From positions 186,001 to 250,000 of the forward strand of contig NZ_JACBXU010000005.1 of NCBI RefSeq assembly GCF_013415305.1: a stretch of DNA of 64,000 nt. Direction: 5' to 3'. Both the position numbers and the translations under genes were made by a program. The notes under the pieces were generated by a model. That model did no database searches. It was not told where the DNA came from and saw only the letters and a list, made by a program, of their open reading frames with translations. Origin of the DNA: Pantoea sp. WMus005 (GTDB lineage Bacteria > Pseudomonadota > Gammaproteobacteria > Enterobacterales > Enterobacteriaceae). Positions within the stretch are counted from its first letter, which is position 1, and each line of letters opens with the position of its first letter. This document shows, piece by piece, positions 9,393-18,287 of the stretch.

Positions 9393-10199
9393 ATGGCTTT
9401 TCATACCTGGCAAATTGGGCTGGATATTCAGAATAGGCAGATTTGTGCCCTGGCCCTCCAGCCTCGTCGTGATGGCTGGCAGCTACGCCACTGGTGGCAG
9501 CAGCGGCTGCCGCAAGATACGTTAAGAAACGGCGTGCTGCAATCTTCACCTGAATTACTGGCGGCCTTAACGGGCTGGCGTCAGCGGTTGCCACGTCATT
9601 ACTCACTGCGGGTCGCACTGCCTGCCCGGCTGGTGCTGCAGCGCCAGCTTCCCCTGCCAGCACAGTCACTGAATGAGCCTGCGCTGGGGCATTACGTGCA
9701 GGCGGCCGCGCGCCGTCTTTTTCCGCTGGAGCCGACTGCGCTGGCGCTGGACTACCGGCCGGATGCGCAGAGTGGCCAGCTCTGCGTCACGGCCGCGCGG
9801 CTGGAGATTATCGACCAGTGGGCGGCCCCCCTTTTGCAGGCCGGATTAAAGCCACAGGTGTTCGAACTGAGCACCGAAGCGCTGAAGCGGTTAGCCCAGC
9901 AGGCTGAACTGCAGAATGGCAGTGTGCTGGCCCTGCAGCAGGATAACCTCTGGCTCTGGAGCGATGCACGCACTGTAGCTGAGAGCGGTGAAGGCGACAC
10001 GCTGGAGACACTGAAACAGCAGGCCTTCCCCAGGGGCCCTTCTGTTGCCTGGTGTGCAGCGGAGGCGTGTGCGCTGCCCGCTGACGCCATCGCATTTTCT
10101 CCTTTTGATCTGTTTCGTTATAAGCAGCCGCCCTTGCCGGAGAATCCGGGTGCTTTTGCGCTGGCGGCCGGTCTGGCGCTGCGCGACGGAGATGCATGA
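9393..10199 (+). CDS. hofM: PilM-like pilus assembly protein HofM
   Basis: HofM corresponds to PilM, the actin-like cytoplasmic component of the type IV pilus alignment complex. In E. coli the hof genes are linked to uptake of DNA as a nutrient. The 268-residue product begins MAFHTWQIGLDIQ, like E. coli HofM, and ends in the PPLPENPGAFALAAGLALRDGDA segment typical of the family. I chose the ATG at 9393 because AAGGAG lies 9 bases ahead of it; the open frame extends 14 codons further upstream without a ribosome site. It is the first gene of hofMNOPQ and its stop overlaps the start of hofN. Confidence 0.9.
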   Translation: MAFHTWQIGLDIQNRQICALALQPRRDGWQLRHWWQQRLPQDTLRNGVLQSSPELLAALTGWRQRLPRHYSLRVALPARLVLQRQLPLPAQSLNEPALGHYVQAAARRLFPLEPTALALDYRPDAQSGQLCVTAARLEIIDQWAAPLLQAGLKPQVFELSTEALKRLAQQAELQNGSVLALQQDNLWLWSDARTVAESGEGDTLETLKQQAFPRGPSVAWCAAEACALPADAIAFSPFDLFRYKQPPLPENPGAFALAAGLALRDGDA

Positions 10200-10741
10200 T
10201 GGTGGCGGTTAATCTGCTGCCCTGGCGGCAGCGTCGTCAACAGCAGCAGCGGCGGCAGAGCCTGGTCGTGTTGTCACTGATGATGAGTGCTCTTTTGCTG
10301 GTGGTTGTGCAGCAAACCTGGCAGGTCCATCAGACGCGTCAGCAGGTTGCGCAGACGGGCAGGGTGCAGCAGCAGGCGCTGGCCATGCTGGAAAAGCAGT
10401 TAGCTGAGCAGAAGCAGTTACTGGCGCAAATAGCGGTCATACAAAAGCAACAGGCGAAGCAGCGCCAGCAGGCGGGACAACTGGCAGCCTGGCAACAGTT
10501 CTGGCTCGATTTACCTGCGTTGTTGCCTGACACCGCCTGGCTGACCCGGCTGGAGAAGCGCGACAACCATCTGACCCTGGAAGGCCAGGCGCAGGATATG
10601 GCGTCGGTGCGGCAGTTTCGCCAGCAGCTAACCCGCGTCGCCCTGCTGAGCCAGGTCAAGCAGGGCGGCGTTAAACGTCAGGCGGGTGGCAGCTACCGCT
10701 TTTCATTGCGGGCAGAGGTGCAGGAGGTCGCTGATGAGTGA
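10196..10741 (+). CDS. hofN: PilN-like inner-membrane pilus assembly protein HofN
   Basis: HofN is the PilN counterpart, a bitopic membrane protein that docks on PilM through its short N-terminal tail. That tail is visible as VAVNLLPWRQRRQ, the classical NLLPWR signature. One membrane helix follows (about residues 22-42), then a Q-rich coiled coil (about 45-100) and a small C-terminal periplasmic domain. Two adjacent ATGs (10196 and 10199) are possible starts; the first overlaps the hofM stop by 4 bases. The very high glutamine content gives strings of CAG codons. Confidence 0.9.
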   Translation: MMVAVNLLPWRQRRQQQQRRQSLVVLSLMMSALLLVVVQQTWQVHQTRQQVAQTGRVQQQALAMLEKQLAEQKQLLAQIAVIQKQQAKQRQQAGQLAAWQQFWLDLPALLPDTAWLTRLEKRDNHLTLEGQAQDMASVRQFRQQLTRVALLSQVKQGGVKRQAGGSYRFSLRAEVQEVADE

Positions 10742-11231
10742 ATGGTGGGATCGCTGGTGGCAAATGGACGCTCTTCCGCGCTACGGCTTGCTCGCCGTCC
10801 TCTCATCGGGTCTGCTACTGCTCTCCTGGCTTCTTTGGTTACGGCCACAACAGCAGGCTTTGACCGCTGAAAAACAGGAGCTGCACAAGCTGAGCCGCAC
10901 CCTGCAGCAGCGCCAGCAGCAGTGGCGTCAGAATCCGGATAATGCGCAGTTGCAGGCGCAACTGCAGTCGATGCAGATCGCCAGATCAGCATCGGGCGCA
11001 TCGGGCCGGGCAGTGGAAGCGATTCTGGCAGCACGCCGTAATCAACTGGAGGAGTGGCAGCCGGATGCGCCTTCCCGCACGCTGACGCTGCATCTGCAGT
11101 GGCCGGCGTTCCCGTCGCTTTTTGCCGAGCTTGCCGATGCCTCCGCAGCGTTTCCGGTGCATTTCCAGCTGCTGGCGCAGCCGCAGTTCCTGGTTGCTCA
11201 ACTCTGGCTGGAACCAGACGATGCGCCATAG
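10734..11231 (+). CDS. hofO: PilO-like pilus assembly protein HofO
   Basis: HofO takes the place of PilO, the partner of PilN in the periplasmic alignment complex. The 165-residue product has a short cytoplasmic N-terminus (MSEWWDRWWQMDALPRYG), one membrane helix (about residues 18-37) and a glutamine-rich coiled coil before a small C-terminal domain. The start at 10734 overlaps the end of hofN by 8 bases and has AGGAGG 6 bases ahead. The longer open frame upstream, inside hofN, was rejected for that reason. The stop at 11231 overlaps the hofP start by 11 bases. Confidence 0.87.
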   Translation: MSEWWDRWWQMDALPRYGLLAVLSSGLLLLSWLLWLRPQQQALTAEKQELHKLSRTLQQRQQQWRQNPDNAQLQAQLQSMQIARSASGASGRAVEAILAARRNQLEEWQPDAPSRTLTLHLQWPAFPSLFAELADASAAFPVHFQLLAQPQFLVAQLWLEPDDAP

Positions 11232-11604
11232 CCTGCTGATTTTACTGCTGTGCTGTGGCGGGGTGCTGGCGCGTGACCCGTTCCGGCCGGTTGCCGGTTC
11301 AGTTTGTGAGGCGTCAGTAGAACCGCTCACCGGCTGGCGTCTGCAGGGGATCATTGGCCGGGAGGCGCATTTCCATGCCTGGCTGCTGGGCCCGCAGGGA
11401 GAGAGCGTCATCGCGCGCACCGGCAAACCATTTCCCGTATCGCCCTGGCAACTCGCTGATATGACCCGCCGCAGCATCACCCTGGCGGTGCAAAATAGCT
11501 GCACGGCACAACAGGCTGCATTCTATTTAAAAGGACGTTCGCATGAAAAGGATAGTCACTCTGCTGCTGGTCATCAGTTGCCTGCTGCCGGTTTACGCCG
11601 CTGA
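11221..11604 (+). CDS. hofP: PilP-like pilus assembly protein HofP
   Basis: HofP occupies the position of PilP, which links the PilN/PilO complex to the secretin. The 127-residue product starts with a signal-like hydrophobic segment (MRHSLLILLLCCGGVLA) followed by RDPFRPV, the DPF motif typical of PilP and HofP. A compact domain with paired cysteines (about 22 and 90) follows. I chose the ATG at 11221, which overlaps hofO by 11 bases. The frame runs 62 bases into hofQ before a stop, so the last 20 or so residues are probably not a conserved part of the protein. Confidence 0.82.
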   Translation: MRHSLLILLLCCGGVLARDPFRPVAGSVCEASVEPLTGWRLQGIIGREAHFHAWLLGPQGESVIARTGKPFPVSPWQLADMTRRSITLAVQNSCTAQQAAFYLKGRSHEKDSHSAAGHQLPAAGLRR

Positions 11605-12814
11605 TGAGGAGCCTCTCAGCCTGACATTTGATAATGCGCCGGTAGAGCGTATTTTGCAGGCGCTGGCAGACTATCAGCAGATCAATCTGATGATTGCGCC
11701 AGAGGTGGAAGGTTCGTTATCGCTGCGGCTGGATAACCTGCCATGGCATCAGGCGCTTGACCTGGTGGCGCGCATGGCAAAGCTGACGCTGATAGAACAG
11801 GATAATGTCCTGCTGGTCTATCCGGAGAGCTGGCAGCAGGCTCAGCAGCAGGCACGGCAAGCGGAACAGCAGGAGCAGTTGCAGCAGATACCTTTGCAGC
11901 AGCGCGCGGTAATATTGCGCTATGCCAGCGCCAGCGAGGTACATGCCAGCCTTCTGACTGAGCGGCAGACGCTGATGACTGAGCGCGGCAGCGTGACGGT
12001 CGACAAACGCACTAACGCCCTGTTACTGCGCGATACTGCGGCGGCGTTGAAAGAGACGGAACGCTGGATACGGGCACTGGATCTGCCACTGGAGCAGATT
12101 GAGCTGTCGGCCCACATTGTTACCATCAGCGAAGAGCATCTGCAGGAGCTGGGTGTGAAGTGGGGATTGCAGGCGGGTGATGCTGCAGTGACTGACATCC
12201 TGCATCATCCCCGGCTGGATATTCCGCTGGCGGTGAGTTCACCCGGCATCAGCGTGGGTATGGCACTCGCACGCATCGGGGGCCAGCTTCTGGATCTGGA
12301 GTTAAGCGCGCTGGAGCAGGAGAACCAGATCGAAATCATTGCCAGTCCGCGCCTCTTTACCTCACATCAGCAGACTGCATCGATCAAGCAGGGCACTGAA
12401 ATTCCCTATGAAGTGTCGGCGGGAAACAGCGGTGCCACCAGTATTGAGTTTAAAGAAGCGGTGCTGGGCATGGAGGTGACCCCAACGATTTCAGGTAATG
12501 GCCGCATCCAGCTGAAGATCCATATCAGTCAGAATATGCCGGGTCGCAGCATCAGAACCGGCGATAGCGACATATTATCTATTGATAAACAGGAAATTGA
12601 GACTCAGGTCACGGTCAGTGACGGGCAAACTCTGGCGTTAGGCGGTATCTTTCAGCAGCAGCGTAGTCGTGGAGAAAATAAGGTGCCGCTGCTGGGAAAT
12701 GTTCCGCTGATTGGCGGGTTGTTTCGCCAGCAATCTGAGCAGCGTAAAAAAAGAGAGTTGGTGATCTTCATAACGCCACGATTGGTCAGGGAAGCAGCGC
12801 TTACGGCTGGATAA
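11543..12814 (+). CDS. hofQ: DNA-uptake secretin HofQ (PilQ-like)
   Basis: HofQ is an outer-membrane secretin of the ComE/PilQ type, thought to form the pore for DNA or pilus passage. The 423-residue product has a cleavable signal peptide (about 1-19, ending VYA), an N-terminal STN/AMIN-like domain (about 25-90), a Q-rich linker (about 95-115), an N1-type KH domain, and the C-terminal secretin domain with the VPLLGNVPLIGGLFR signature. It is short next to pilus PilQ proteins but right for HofQ. A ribosome site AAAGGACG precedes the ATG. It is the last gene of hofMNOPQ. Confidence 0.94.
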   Translation: MKRIVTLLLVISCLLPVYAADEEPLSLTFDNAPVERILQALADYQQINLMIAPEVEGSLSLRLDNLPWHQALDLVARMAKLTLIEQDNVLLVYPESWQQAQQQARQAEQQEQLQQIPLQQRAVILRYASASEVHASLLTERQTLMTERGSVTVDKRTNALLLRDTAAALKETERWIRALDLPLEQIELSAHIVTISEEHLQELGVKWGLQAGDAAVTDILHHPRLDIPLAVSSPGISVGMALARIGGQLLDLELSALEQENQIEIIASPRLFTSHQQTASIKQGTEIPYEVSAGNSGATSIEFKEAVLGMEVTPTISGNGRIQLKIHISQNMPGRSIRTGDSDILSIDKQEIETQVTVSDGQTLALGGIFQQQRSRGENKVPLLGNVPLIGGLFRQQSEQRKKRELVIFITPRLVREAALTAG

Positions 12815-13176
12815 AACGGAAAATGCGTCCCTTAGAGCCATCTGCGTTGACGCAGGGGACGAATTAGCTTACAAGGTTTAGCGATTTTCAATACGGTGTA
12901 ACCGTCTATGTTGGGTAAATCCCGGCAAACAGATCAGAAAACTCCTCTGTAAGCAGCGTTGTAAAGACGCAGCGCTGGCGCGTTACAGTTTCGCGAACAC
13001 AGGCTAATTCAGAAATGGATGTGCTGAAGGCAATATAATCGGTTGCCAAACAGCCTTGAGTGTTGAGATAATTTTTCATCTGACTCTTGCTAACGCTCAT
13101 GAGGTCTCAGTTCCTGTCCCGCCAGCAAATGCTGAACGCGGGGTATCATTAACGAATTCTTAGTAATACCGACAAA
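12815..13176 (+). promoter_or_regulatory. Intergenic region and probable long leader upstream of aroK (362 bp)
   Basis: No gene is assigned. Just after hofQ there is a two-part hairpin (12826-12861: outer CGTCCC/GGGACG, inner CTGCG/CGCAG) without a T-run. A candidate aroK promoter overlaps it: TTGACG at 12847-12852 and TACAAG at 12870-12875 with a 17-bp spacer. A TATAAT hexamer occurs at 13034-13039 with no good -35. A third hairpin (13118-13143) lies 33 bases before the aroK ATG, which itself lacks a clear Shine-Dalgarno. E. coli aroK is known to have more than one upstream promoter; the exact ones here are inference. Confidence 0.45.
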
Positions 13177-13698
13177 ATGGCAGAGAAACGCAATATCTTT
13201 CTGGTTGGGCCGATGGGTGCCGGCAAAAGCACTATTGGCCGTCAGTTGGCTCAGCAACTCAACATGGAGTTCTTCGATTCCGATCAGGAAATTGAGCGAC
13301 GCACCGGAGCGGATGTGGGCTGGGTTTTTGATGTCGAAGGCGAAGCTGGCTTTCGCGATCGCGAAGAAAAAATCATTAACGAACTGACCGAGAAGCAAGG
13401 CATCGTCCTGGCGACAGGCGGTGGTTCCGTCAAATCACGGGAAACGCGTAATCGTCTCTCCGCCCGCGGTGTTGTGGTTTATCTTGAAACCACCATCGAG
13501 AAGCAACTGGCGCGCACCCAACGTGACAAAAAACGTCCGTTGCTGCAGGTGGATTCACCGCCGCGTGAAGTGCTCGAAGCGCTGGCTGGCGAACGTAACC
13601 CGCTCTACGAAGAGATCGCCGATGTAACCATTCGCACAGATGATCAGAGTGCGAAAGTGGTGGCGAATCAGATTATCCACATGTTGGAAAAAAGTTGA
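13177..13698 (+). CDS. aroK: Shikimate kinase I
   Basis: AroK phosphorylates shikimate at the 3-hydroxyl, the fifth step of the common aromatic pathway. The 173-residue product begins [19 protein letters not shown] with the Walker A P-loop at 11-19. The shikimate-binding DSD (FFDSDQEIE), the GGG of LATGGGSV and the lid region RDKKRPLL are all present. Length equals that of the E. coli enzyme. It is followed 38 bp later by aroB, and the pair is co-transcribed in E. coli. Confidence 0.97.
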   Translation: MAEKRNIFLVGPMGAGKSTIGRQLAQQLNMEFFDSDQEIERRTGADVGWVFDVEGEAGFRDREEKIINELTEKQGIVLATGGGSVKSRETRNRLSARGVVVYLETTIEKQLARTQRDKKRPLLQVDSPPREVLEALAGERNPLYEEIADVTIRTDDQSAKVVANQIIHMLEKS

Positions 13699-13736
13699 TC
13701 CAACGTTCGAAGGCTCTTTAACAGGTATCGAGCATC

Positions 13737-14825
13737 ATGGAGAAGATCACCGTCTCACTGGGGGAACGCAGTTACCCCATCACTATCGCCGCCGGACTGT
13801 TTAACGATCCGGCTTCTTTTTGGCCGCTAACGGCGGGCGAAAATGCCATGGTGGTGACAAACCAGACGCTGGCTCCGCTCTATCTTGACTCGCTGACAGC
13901 GTTGCTGACGGCGGCAGGTGTAAAAGTGGATCAGGTGATCTTACCCGACGGCGAGCAATATAAGACGCTGGCCGTGATGGATCAGGTTTTTACTGCACTT
14001 CTGCAAAAGCCGCACGGTCGTGATACGACGCTTATCGCCCTGGGCGGCGGCGTCATTGGCGATCTTACCGGTTTTGCTGCGGCCAGTTATCAGCGTGGCG
14101 TACGCTTTATTCAGGTACCGACTACCTTACTGTCGCAGGTTGATTCTTCGGTTGGCGGTAAAACGGCCGTTAACCATCCGCTGGGTAAAAACATGATCGG
14201 CGCATTTTATCAACCTGCGTCGGTGGTGATTGATACGGCCTGTCTGAAGACGCTTCCCGTCCGCGAAATGGCATCCGGTCTGGCGGAAGTGATTAAGTAC
14301 GGCATCATCCTCGACGGTGCGTTTTTCCAGTGGCTGGAGCAAAATCTTGATGCTCTGCTGGCGCTGGATGAACAGGCACTTTCGTACTGTATTCGTCGCT
14401 GCTGTGAACTGAAAGCCGAGGTTGTAGCGGCCGATGAGCGTGAAAACGGTCAGCGGGCATTGCTAAATCTGGGCCATACTTTTGGTCATGCGATTGAAGC
14501 GCACATGGGGTACGGCAACTGGCTGCACGGTGAAGCCATTGCGGCGGGCATGGTCATGGCAGCACGCACGGCTGAACGTCTGGGGCAGTTCCAGGCGGAA
14601 GAGACCGAACGCATTATTGCCCTGTTCCGGCGTGCCGGTTTACCGGTGCATGGGCCGCAGACGATGAGTGCTGAGATGTATCTGCCGCACATGATGCGCG
14701 ATAAAAAAGTTCTGGCGGGCGAACTGCGGCTGATACTCCCGCTGTCGATTGGCCGCTCTGAAGTGCGTGGTGGCGTGGCACATGATATGGTGCTGGCTGC
14801 AATTAACGATTGTCAGCAACCCTGA
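13737..14825 (+). CDS. aroB: 3-dehydroquinate synthase
   Basis: AroB turns DAHP into 3-dehydroquinate, the second step of aromatic amino acid synthesis, with NAD and a divalent metal. The 362-residue product shows the NAD-binding [14 protein letters not shown] segment, the substrate loop [21 protein letters not shown], and metal-binding residues in [20 protein letters not shown] and NWLHGEA. The start at 13737 gives the family N-terminus [15 protein letters not shown]. It lies between aroK and damX on the same strand. Confidence 0.97.
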   Translation: MEKITVSLGERSYPITIAAGLFNDPASFWPLTAGENAMVVTNQTLAPLYLDSLTALLTAAGVKVDQVILPDGEQYKTLAVMDQVFTALLQKPHGRDTTLIALGGGVIGDLTGFAAASYQRGVRFIQVPTTLLSQVDSSVGGKTAVNHPLGKNMIGAFYQPASVVIDTACLKTLPVREMASGLAEVIKYGIILDGAFFQWLEQNLDALLALDEQALSYCIRRCCELKAEVVAADERENGQRALLNLGHTFGHAIEAHMGYGNWLHGEAIAAGMVMAARTAERLGQFQAEETERIIALFRRAGLPVHGPQTMSAEMYLPHMMRDKKVLAGELRLILPLSIGRSEVRGGVAHDMVLAAINDCQQP

Positions 14826-14897
14826 GATAAAGCAGTTGAGTGGTGACGCGGCGCGCAGGGTGCGCAGTGCGGAATGCCGCTTTACGGAGGAGCCAAA

Positions 14898-15950
14898 ATG
14901 GATGAGTTTAAACCGGAAGACGAGTTAAAACCTGACGCCAGCGACCGCCGTCCCTCGCGCCCTCGTAAGTCGTCTACCGCGGCCAAAGCACCGGTTTCGC
15001 GCCAGCGCATCATGATGGGCGTTGGGATTTTGGTCCTGCTGTTACTGGTGCTGGGAATAGGTTCGGCGCTGAATGGCCCGGATGAGAAAAAACCTGCGAC
15101 TGCAGGAACACCCCCTGCTGCCAGTGGCAGTTCCGGCAGCGAGAAGAATATTGACCTGGGCGGCTCCTCTTCCATGTCCGGTGGACAGACTCCTCCGTCA
15201 GCCGGTCAGACCACGCCAGCCACCAGTGAAAATACCGCAACGACCAGCGGCGATGCTACGTCTGACCCGCAGCGCGACGTTTCGATGCCGCCTGTGGCGT
15301 CTACGCCTACGCAGGCCGCGCCAGTTGACGCGCCAGCGAATCAGCAGCGTGTCACGCTGCCAGGCGATCTGAATAGCGCGCTGACAAATCAGCAGCAGCA
15401 GGTCGACAATGCTGCCATGGGAACGCAGGGTGGAAGTTCACTGCCAACAGCACCTGCTACCGTTAGCGGCAATGCCGGTACGGCGGCGAATCCTGTCACG
15501 ACACCTTCAGGCCGTCAGACGCCGAACAAATCCACTGCTTCTTCCCGTCCGGTGCACGAGTCATCGCATAAAACGGCGGCGAAGCCTGCAACCCGTGACA
15601 GCAAAACGCATACTACGCCAGCACGGACACCAGCCAGTTCGGCTCCGGCCACTGCGGCGGCAGGCAGCAGCTCAGTGAGTAAATCCGTGCCAGGCGGCAG
15701 CTATACACTGCAGCTGAGCGGTGCATCAAAGGCGGAAAGCCTGAATGCCTGGGCGAAGCAGCAGAATCTGAGTGGGTATCATGTCTACAAAACCACCCGT
15801 AACGGTGAGCCGTGGTACGTGCTGGTGAGTGGCTCCTATGCCACGCCGGCAGATGCTAAACGCGCTGTCGCGTCGCTGCCTGCGGAAGTTCGTGCGAAGA
15901 ACCCCTGGGTTAAACCCGTTAGCCAGGTGAAAAAAGAAGCCAGCCAATAG
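14898..15950 (+). CDS. damX: Cell-division SPOR-domain protein DamX
   Basis: DamX is an inner-membrane septal-ring protein that binds denuded peptidoglycan through a SPOR domain. The 350-residue product has a short basic/acidic cytoplasmic N-terminus (MDEFKPEDELKPDASDRRPS), one membrane helix (about residues 36-55, ILVLLLLVLGIGSAL), a long low-complexity S/T/P/A linker and a C-terminal SPOR domain (about 250-340, starting GGSYTLQLSGASK). I chose the ATG at 14898 because GGAGGAG lies just ahead of it. It is shorter than E. coli DamX (428 residues from memory), mainly because the acidic stretch before the membrane helix is missing. Confidence 0.93.
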   Translation: MDEFKPEDELKPDASDRRPSRPRKSSTAAKAPVSRQRIMMGVGILVLLLLVLGIGSALNGPDEKKPATAGTPPAASGSSGSEKNIDLGGSSSMSGGQTPPSAGQTTPATSENTATTSGDATSDPQRDVSMPPVASTPTQAAPVDAPANQQRVTLPGDLNSALTNQQQQVDNAAMGTQGGSSLPTAPATVSGNAGTAANPVTTPSGRQTPNKSTASSRPVHESSHKTAAKPATRDSKTHTTPARTPASSAPATAAAGSSSVSKSVPGGSYTLQLSGASKAESLNAWAKQQNLSGYHVYKTTRNGEPWYVLVSGSYATPADAKRAVASLPAEVRAKNPWVKPVSQVKKEASQ

Positions 15951-15957
15951 CGGATGT

Positions 15958-15983
15958 GGGGCCAGTCTCTGGCCCCGTTTTAA
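15958..15983 (+). terminator. Intrinsic terminator between damX and dam
   Basis: A perfect 8-bp stem GGGGCCAG/CTGGCCCC with a TCT loop is followed by GTTTTAAG. The T-run is short, so it is likely to end only part of the aroKB-damX transcripts before dam. Confidence 0.75.
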
Positions 15984-16043
15984 GCGCAGATCTGCTGTCG
16001 GTACAGCCACAGCCTCACAATAAGATGTAATAACCACGACAGC

Positions 16044-16859
16044 ATGAAAAAAAATCGCGCTTTCCTGAAATGGGCAGGGGGAAAATTTCCCTTAGTAGAA
16101 GAGATCCATCGTCATCTGCCGCAAGGCGACTGTCTGGTCGAGCCGTTTGTTGGTGCGGGTTCGGTGTTTCTGAACACTGAATTTGATCGCTACCATCTTG
16201 CTGATATCAACAGTGACCTGATTAATCTCTACAACATTGTTAAAACGCGCACGGCGGATTTCATCCGTGACGCGCAACTGCTGTTTACGCCGGAAGGTAA
16301 CAACGAGATCTGTTATTACCAGCGGCGCACCGAATTTAACACCAGCACCGACGCCTATCAGCGTGCGCTGCTGTTCCTCTATCTGAACCGTCACTGTTAC
16401 AACGGCCTCTGCCGCTATAACCTGCGTGGTGAGTTCAACGTGCCATTTGGCCGCTACCGCAAACCCTACTTTCCGGAGGCAGAACTGTTATGGTTTGCCG
16501 AGCGCGCGCAAAAAGCGACGTTTGTCTGTGAATCTTACGATGTTACCCTGACCAGCGCTGGCAAAGGCTCGGTGGTCTATTGCGATCCACCTTATGCGCC
16601 ACTGTCAGCGACGGCTAATTTTACGGCTTATCACACCAACAGCTTCAGCCTGCGTGAGCAGGAGAATCTGGCGGCGTTAGCGGCACAGCTGGCTTCGTCG
16701 GAGAACCGGATTCCGGTACTGATTTCTAACCACGATACTGCACTGACGCGTTTATGGTATCAGGATGCAGTGTTACATGTGGTCAAAGCCCGGCGTTCTA
16801 TCAGCCGGAGCATAGCCGGTCGCACCAAGGTCGACGAACTGCTGGCACTTTATCGCTAG
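16044..16859 (+). CDS. dam: DNA adenine methylase Dam
   Basis: Dam methylates adenine in GATC and so guides mismatch repair, replication timing and some promoters. The 271-residue product has the AdoMet motif [11 protein letters not shown] (about 7-17), the second AdoMet segment [13 protein letters not shown] (about 33-45), and the catalytic motif DPPY in [10 protein letters not shown] (about 181-184). Target-recognition residues lie between them ([21 protein letters not shown]). It lies between damX and rpe, as in E. coli, with an intrinsic terminator just upstream. Confidence 0.97.
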   Translation: MKKNRAFLKWAGGKFPLVEEIHRHLPQGDCLVEPFVGAGSVFLNTEFDRYHLADINSDLINLYNIVKTRTADFIRDAQLLFTPEGNNEICYYQRRTEFNTSTDAYQRALLFLYLNRHCYNGLCRYNLRGEFNVPFGRYRKPYFPEAELLWFAERAQKATFVCESYDVTLTSAGKGSVVYCDPPYAPLSATANFTAYHTNSFSLREQENLAALAAQLASSENRIPVLISNHDTALTRLWYQDAVLHVVKARRSISRSIAGRTKVDELLALYR

Positions 16860-16926
16860 TCTGTTTCGTCCGCGACCAACGCATTACGCCAGCCGCAGGG
16901 CGGGCGCACAACAGTGGGAGAATCGG

Positions 16927-17610
16927 ATGAAACAATATTTGCTGGCCCCTTCAATCCTTTCGGCGGACTTTGCTCGCCTGGGCGAAGACACAGCCAAAGC
17001 GCTGGCGGCCGGAGGTGACGTGGTTCACTTCGACGTGATGGACAACCATTACGTCCCTAATCTGACCATGGGTCCAATGGTGCTGAAAGCACTGCGTGAC
17101 TATGGCATCACCGCCCCCATCGATGTGCATCTCATGGTGAAGCCGGTAGATGCGCTGATCCCGGAATTCGCCAAAGCCGGTGCCACCTACATCACCTTTC
17201 ATCCGGAAGCCAGCCAGCACGTTGACCGCACTCTGCAGATAATTAAAGAGCACGGCTGCAAAGCGGGTCTGGTTTTTAATCCGGCGACCCCGCTGAGCTA
17301 CCTCGATTACGTTATGGATAAGCTGGATATCATTCTGCTGATGTCAGTGAACCCTGGTTTTGGCGGTCAGTCATTTATTCCGGGCACCCTGGATAAACTG
17401 CGTGAAGCGCGCAGACGTATCGATCAGAGCGGTTACAGCATTCGTCTTGAAGTGGATGGTGGCGTTAAAATCGATAATATTGGCCAGATTGCTGCCGCAG
17501 GTGCCGACATGTTTGTCGCCGGTTCTGCCATCTTCGGTCACCCTGACTATAAAAAAGTGATCGACGATATGCGCAACGAACTGGAGAAGGCCAATGGCTC
17601 ATTTCACTGA
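16927..17610 (+). CDS. rpe: Ribulose-phosphate 3-epimerase
   Basis: Rpe interconverts ribulose 5-phosphate and xylulose 5-phosphate in the pentose phosphate pathway. The 227-residue TIM-barrel protein shows the metal-binding and catalytic segments [48 protein letters not shown] and LEVDGGVK. The stop overlaps the gph start by 17 bases, consistent with translational coupling. GGGAG precedes the ATG. Confidence 0.97.
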   Translation: MKQYLLAPSILSADFARLGEDTAKALAAGGDVVHFDVMDNHYVPNLTMGPMVLKALRDYGITAPIDVHLMVKPVDALIPEFAKAGATYITFHPEASQHVDRTLQIIKEHGCKAGLVFNPATPLSYLDYVMDKLDIILLMSVNPGFGGQSFIPGTLDKLREARRRIDQSGYSIRLEVDGGVKIDNIGQIAAAGADMFVAGSAIFGHPDYKKVIDDMRNELEKANGSFH

Positions 17611-18271
17611 TATTCGGGCGCTGGCGTTTGATCTTGATGGCACGCTGGTGGATAGCGCGCCAGGCCTGGCCGATGCGATTGATCGTACGCTGAAAGATCT
17701 TCGTCTGCCGCAGGCGGGCCTTGAGCGTGTCTCAACCTGGATTGGTAATGGTGCCGATATCATGATGGCCCGTGCGCTGACCTTCGCACTGGGCCGCGAG
17801 CCGCAGCCCGAAGAACAACGTGATGCGCGGGTGCTGTTTGACAGGCATTACGCCGATACCGTCGATGCCGGCAGTGCACTGTTCCCAAAGGTGAAGCAGA
17901 CGCTGGACGCATTAAAGGCTTCCGGTCTGCCGATGGCGATTGTGACTAACAAGCCGACACCCTTTGTGGCACCGCTGCTGGCGTCACTCGGCATTGCCGA
18001 TGCGTTTTCCCTGATTATCGGTGGCGACGATGTGCCGGTTAAGAAACCGCACCCTGCGGCGATCTTTATGGTGCTGGGCACCTTCGGCGTACTGCCAAAT
18101 GAGTTGCTGTTTGTTGGCGACTCGCGCAATGATATCCAGGCGGCGCAGGCGGCCGGCGTACCTAATGTCGGTATGACGTTTGGCTATAACTATGGCGAGC
18201 CGATCGCGACCAGCCAGCCCGATTTAACCCTTGACGCTTTCGACGAACTTTTGCCCACACTGGGGCTGTAA
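17594..18271 (+). CDS. gph: Phosphoglycolate phosphatase, HAD family
   Basis: Gph removes phosphate from 2-phosphoglycolate, mainly that released during DNA repair. The 225-residue product has HAD motif [14 protein letters not shown] with aspartates at about 13 and 15, motif II IVTNKPT, the motif III lysine in VPVKKPHP, and motif [13 protein letters not shown]. It begins inside the end of rpe and lies 16 bp before trpS, an order shared with E. coli. Confidence 0.96.
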   Translation: MAHFTDIRALAFDLDGTLVDSAPGLADAIDRTLKDLRLPQAGLERVSTWIGNGADIMMARALTFALGREPQPEEQRDARVLFDRHYADTVDAGSALFPKVKQTLDALKASGLPMAIVTNKPTPFVAPLLASLGIADAFSLIIGGDDVPVKKPHPAAIFMVLGTFGVLPNELLFVGDSRNDIQAAQAAGVPNVGMTFGYNYGEPIATSQPDLTLDAFDELLPTLGL

Positions 18272-18287
18272 ATATCAGGACTTAAGT

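Noticed and set aside
10200-10500. CAG/CTG-rich repeats in hofN as a simple-sequence repeat locus
   Set aside because: The repeats are interrupted glutamine codons of a Q-rich coiled coil, not a clean tandem repeat.
12906-13100. 64-codon minus-strand open frame in the hofQ-aroK gap
   Set aside because: It lacks a well-placed ribosome site, resembles no family I know, and lies in what is probably the aroK promoter and leader.
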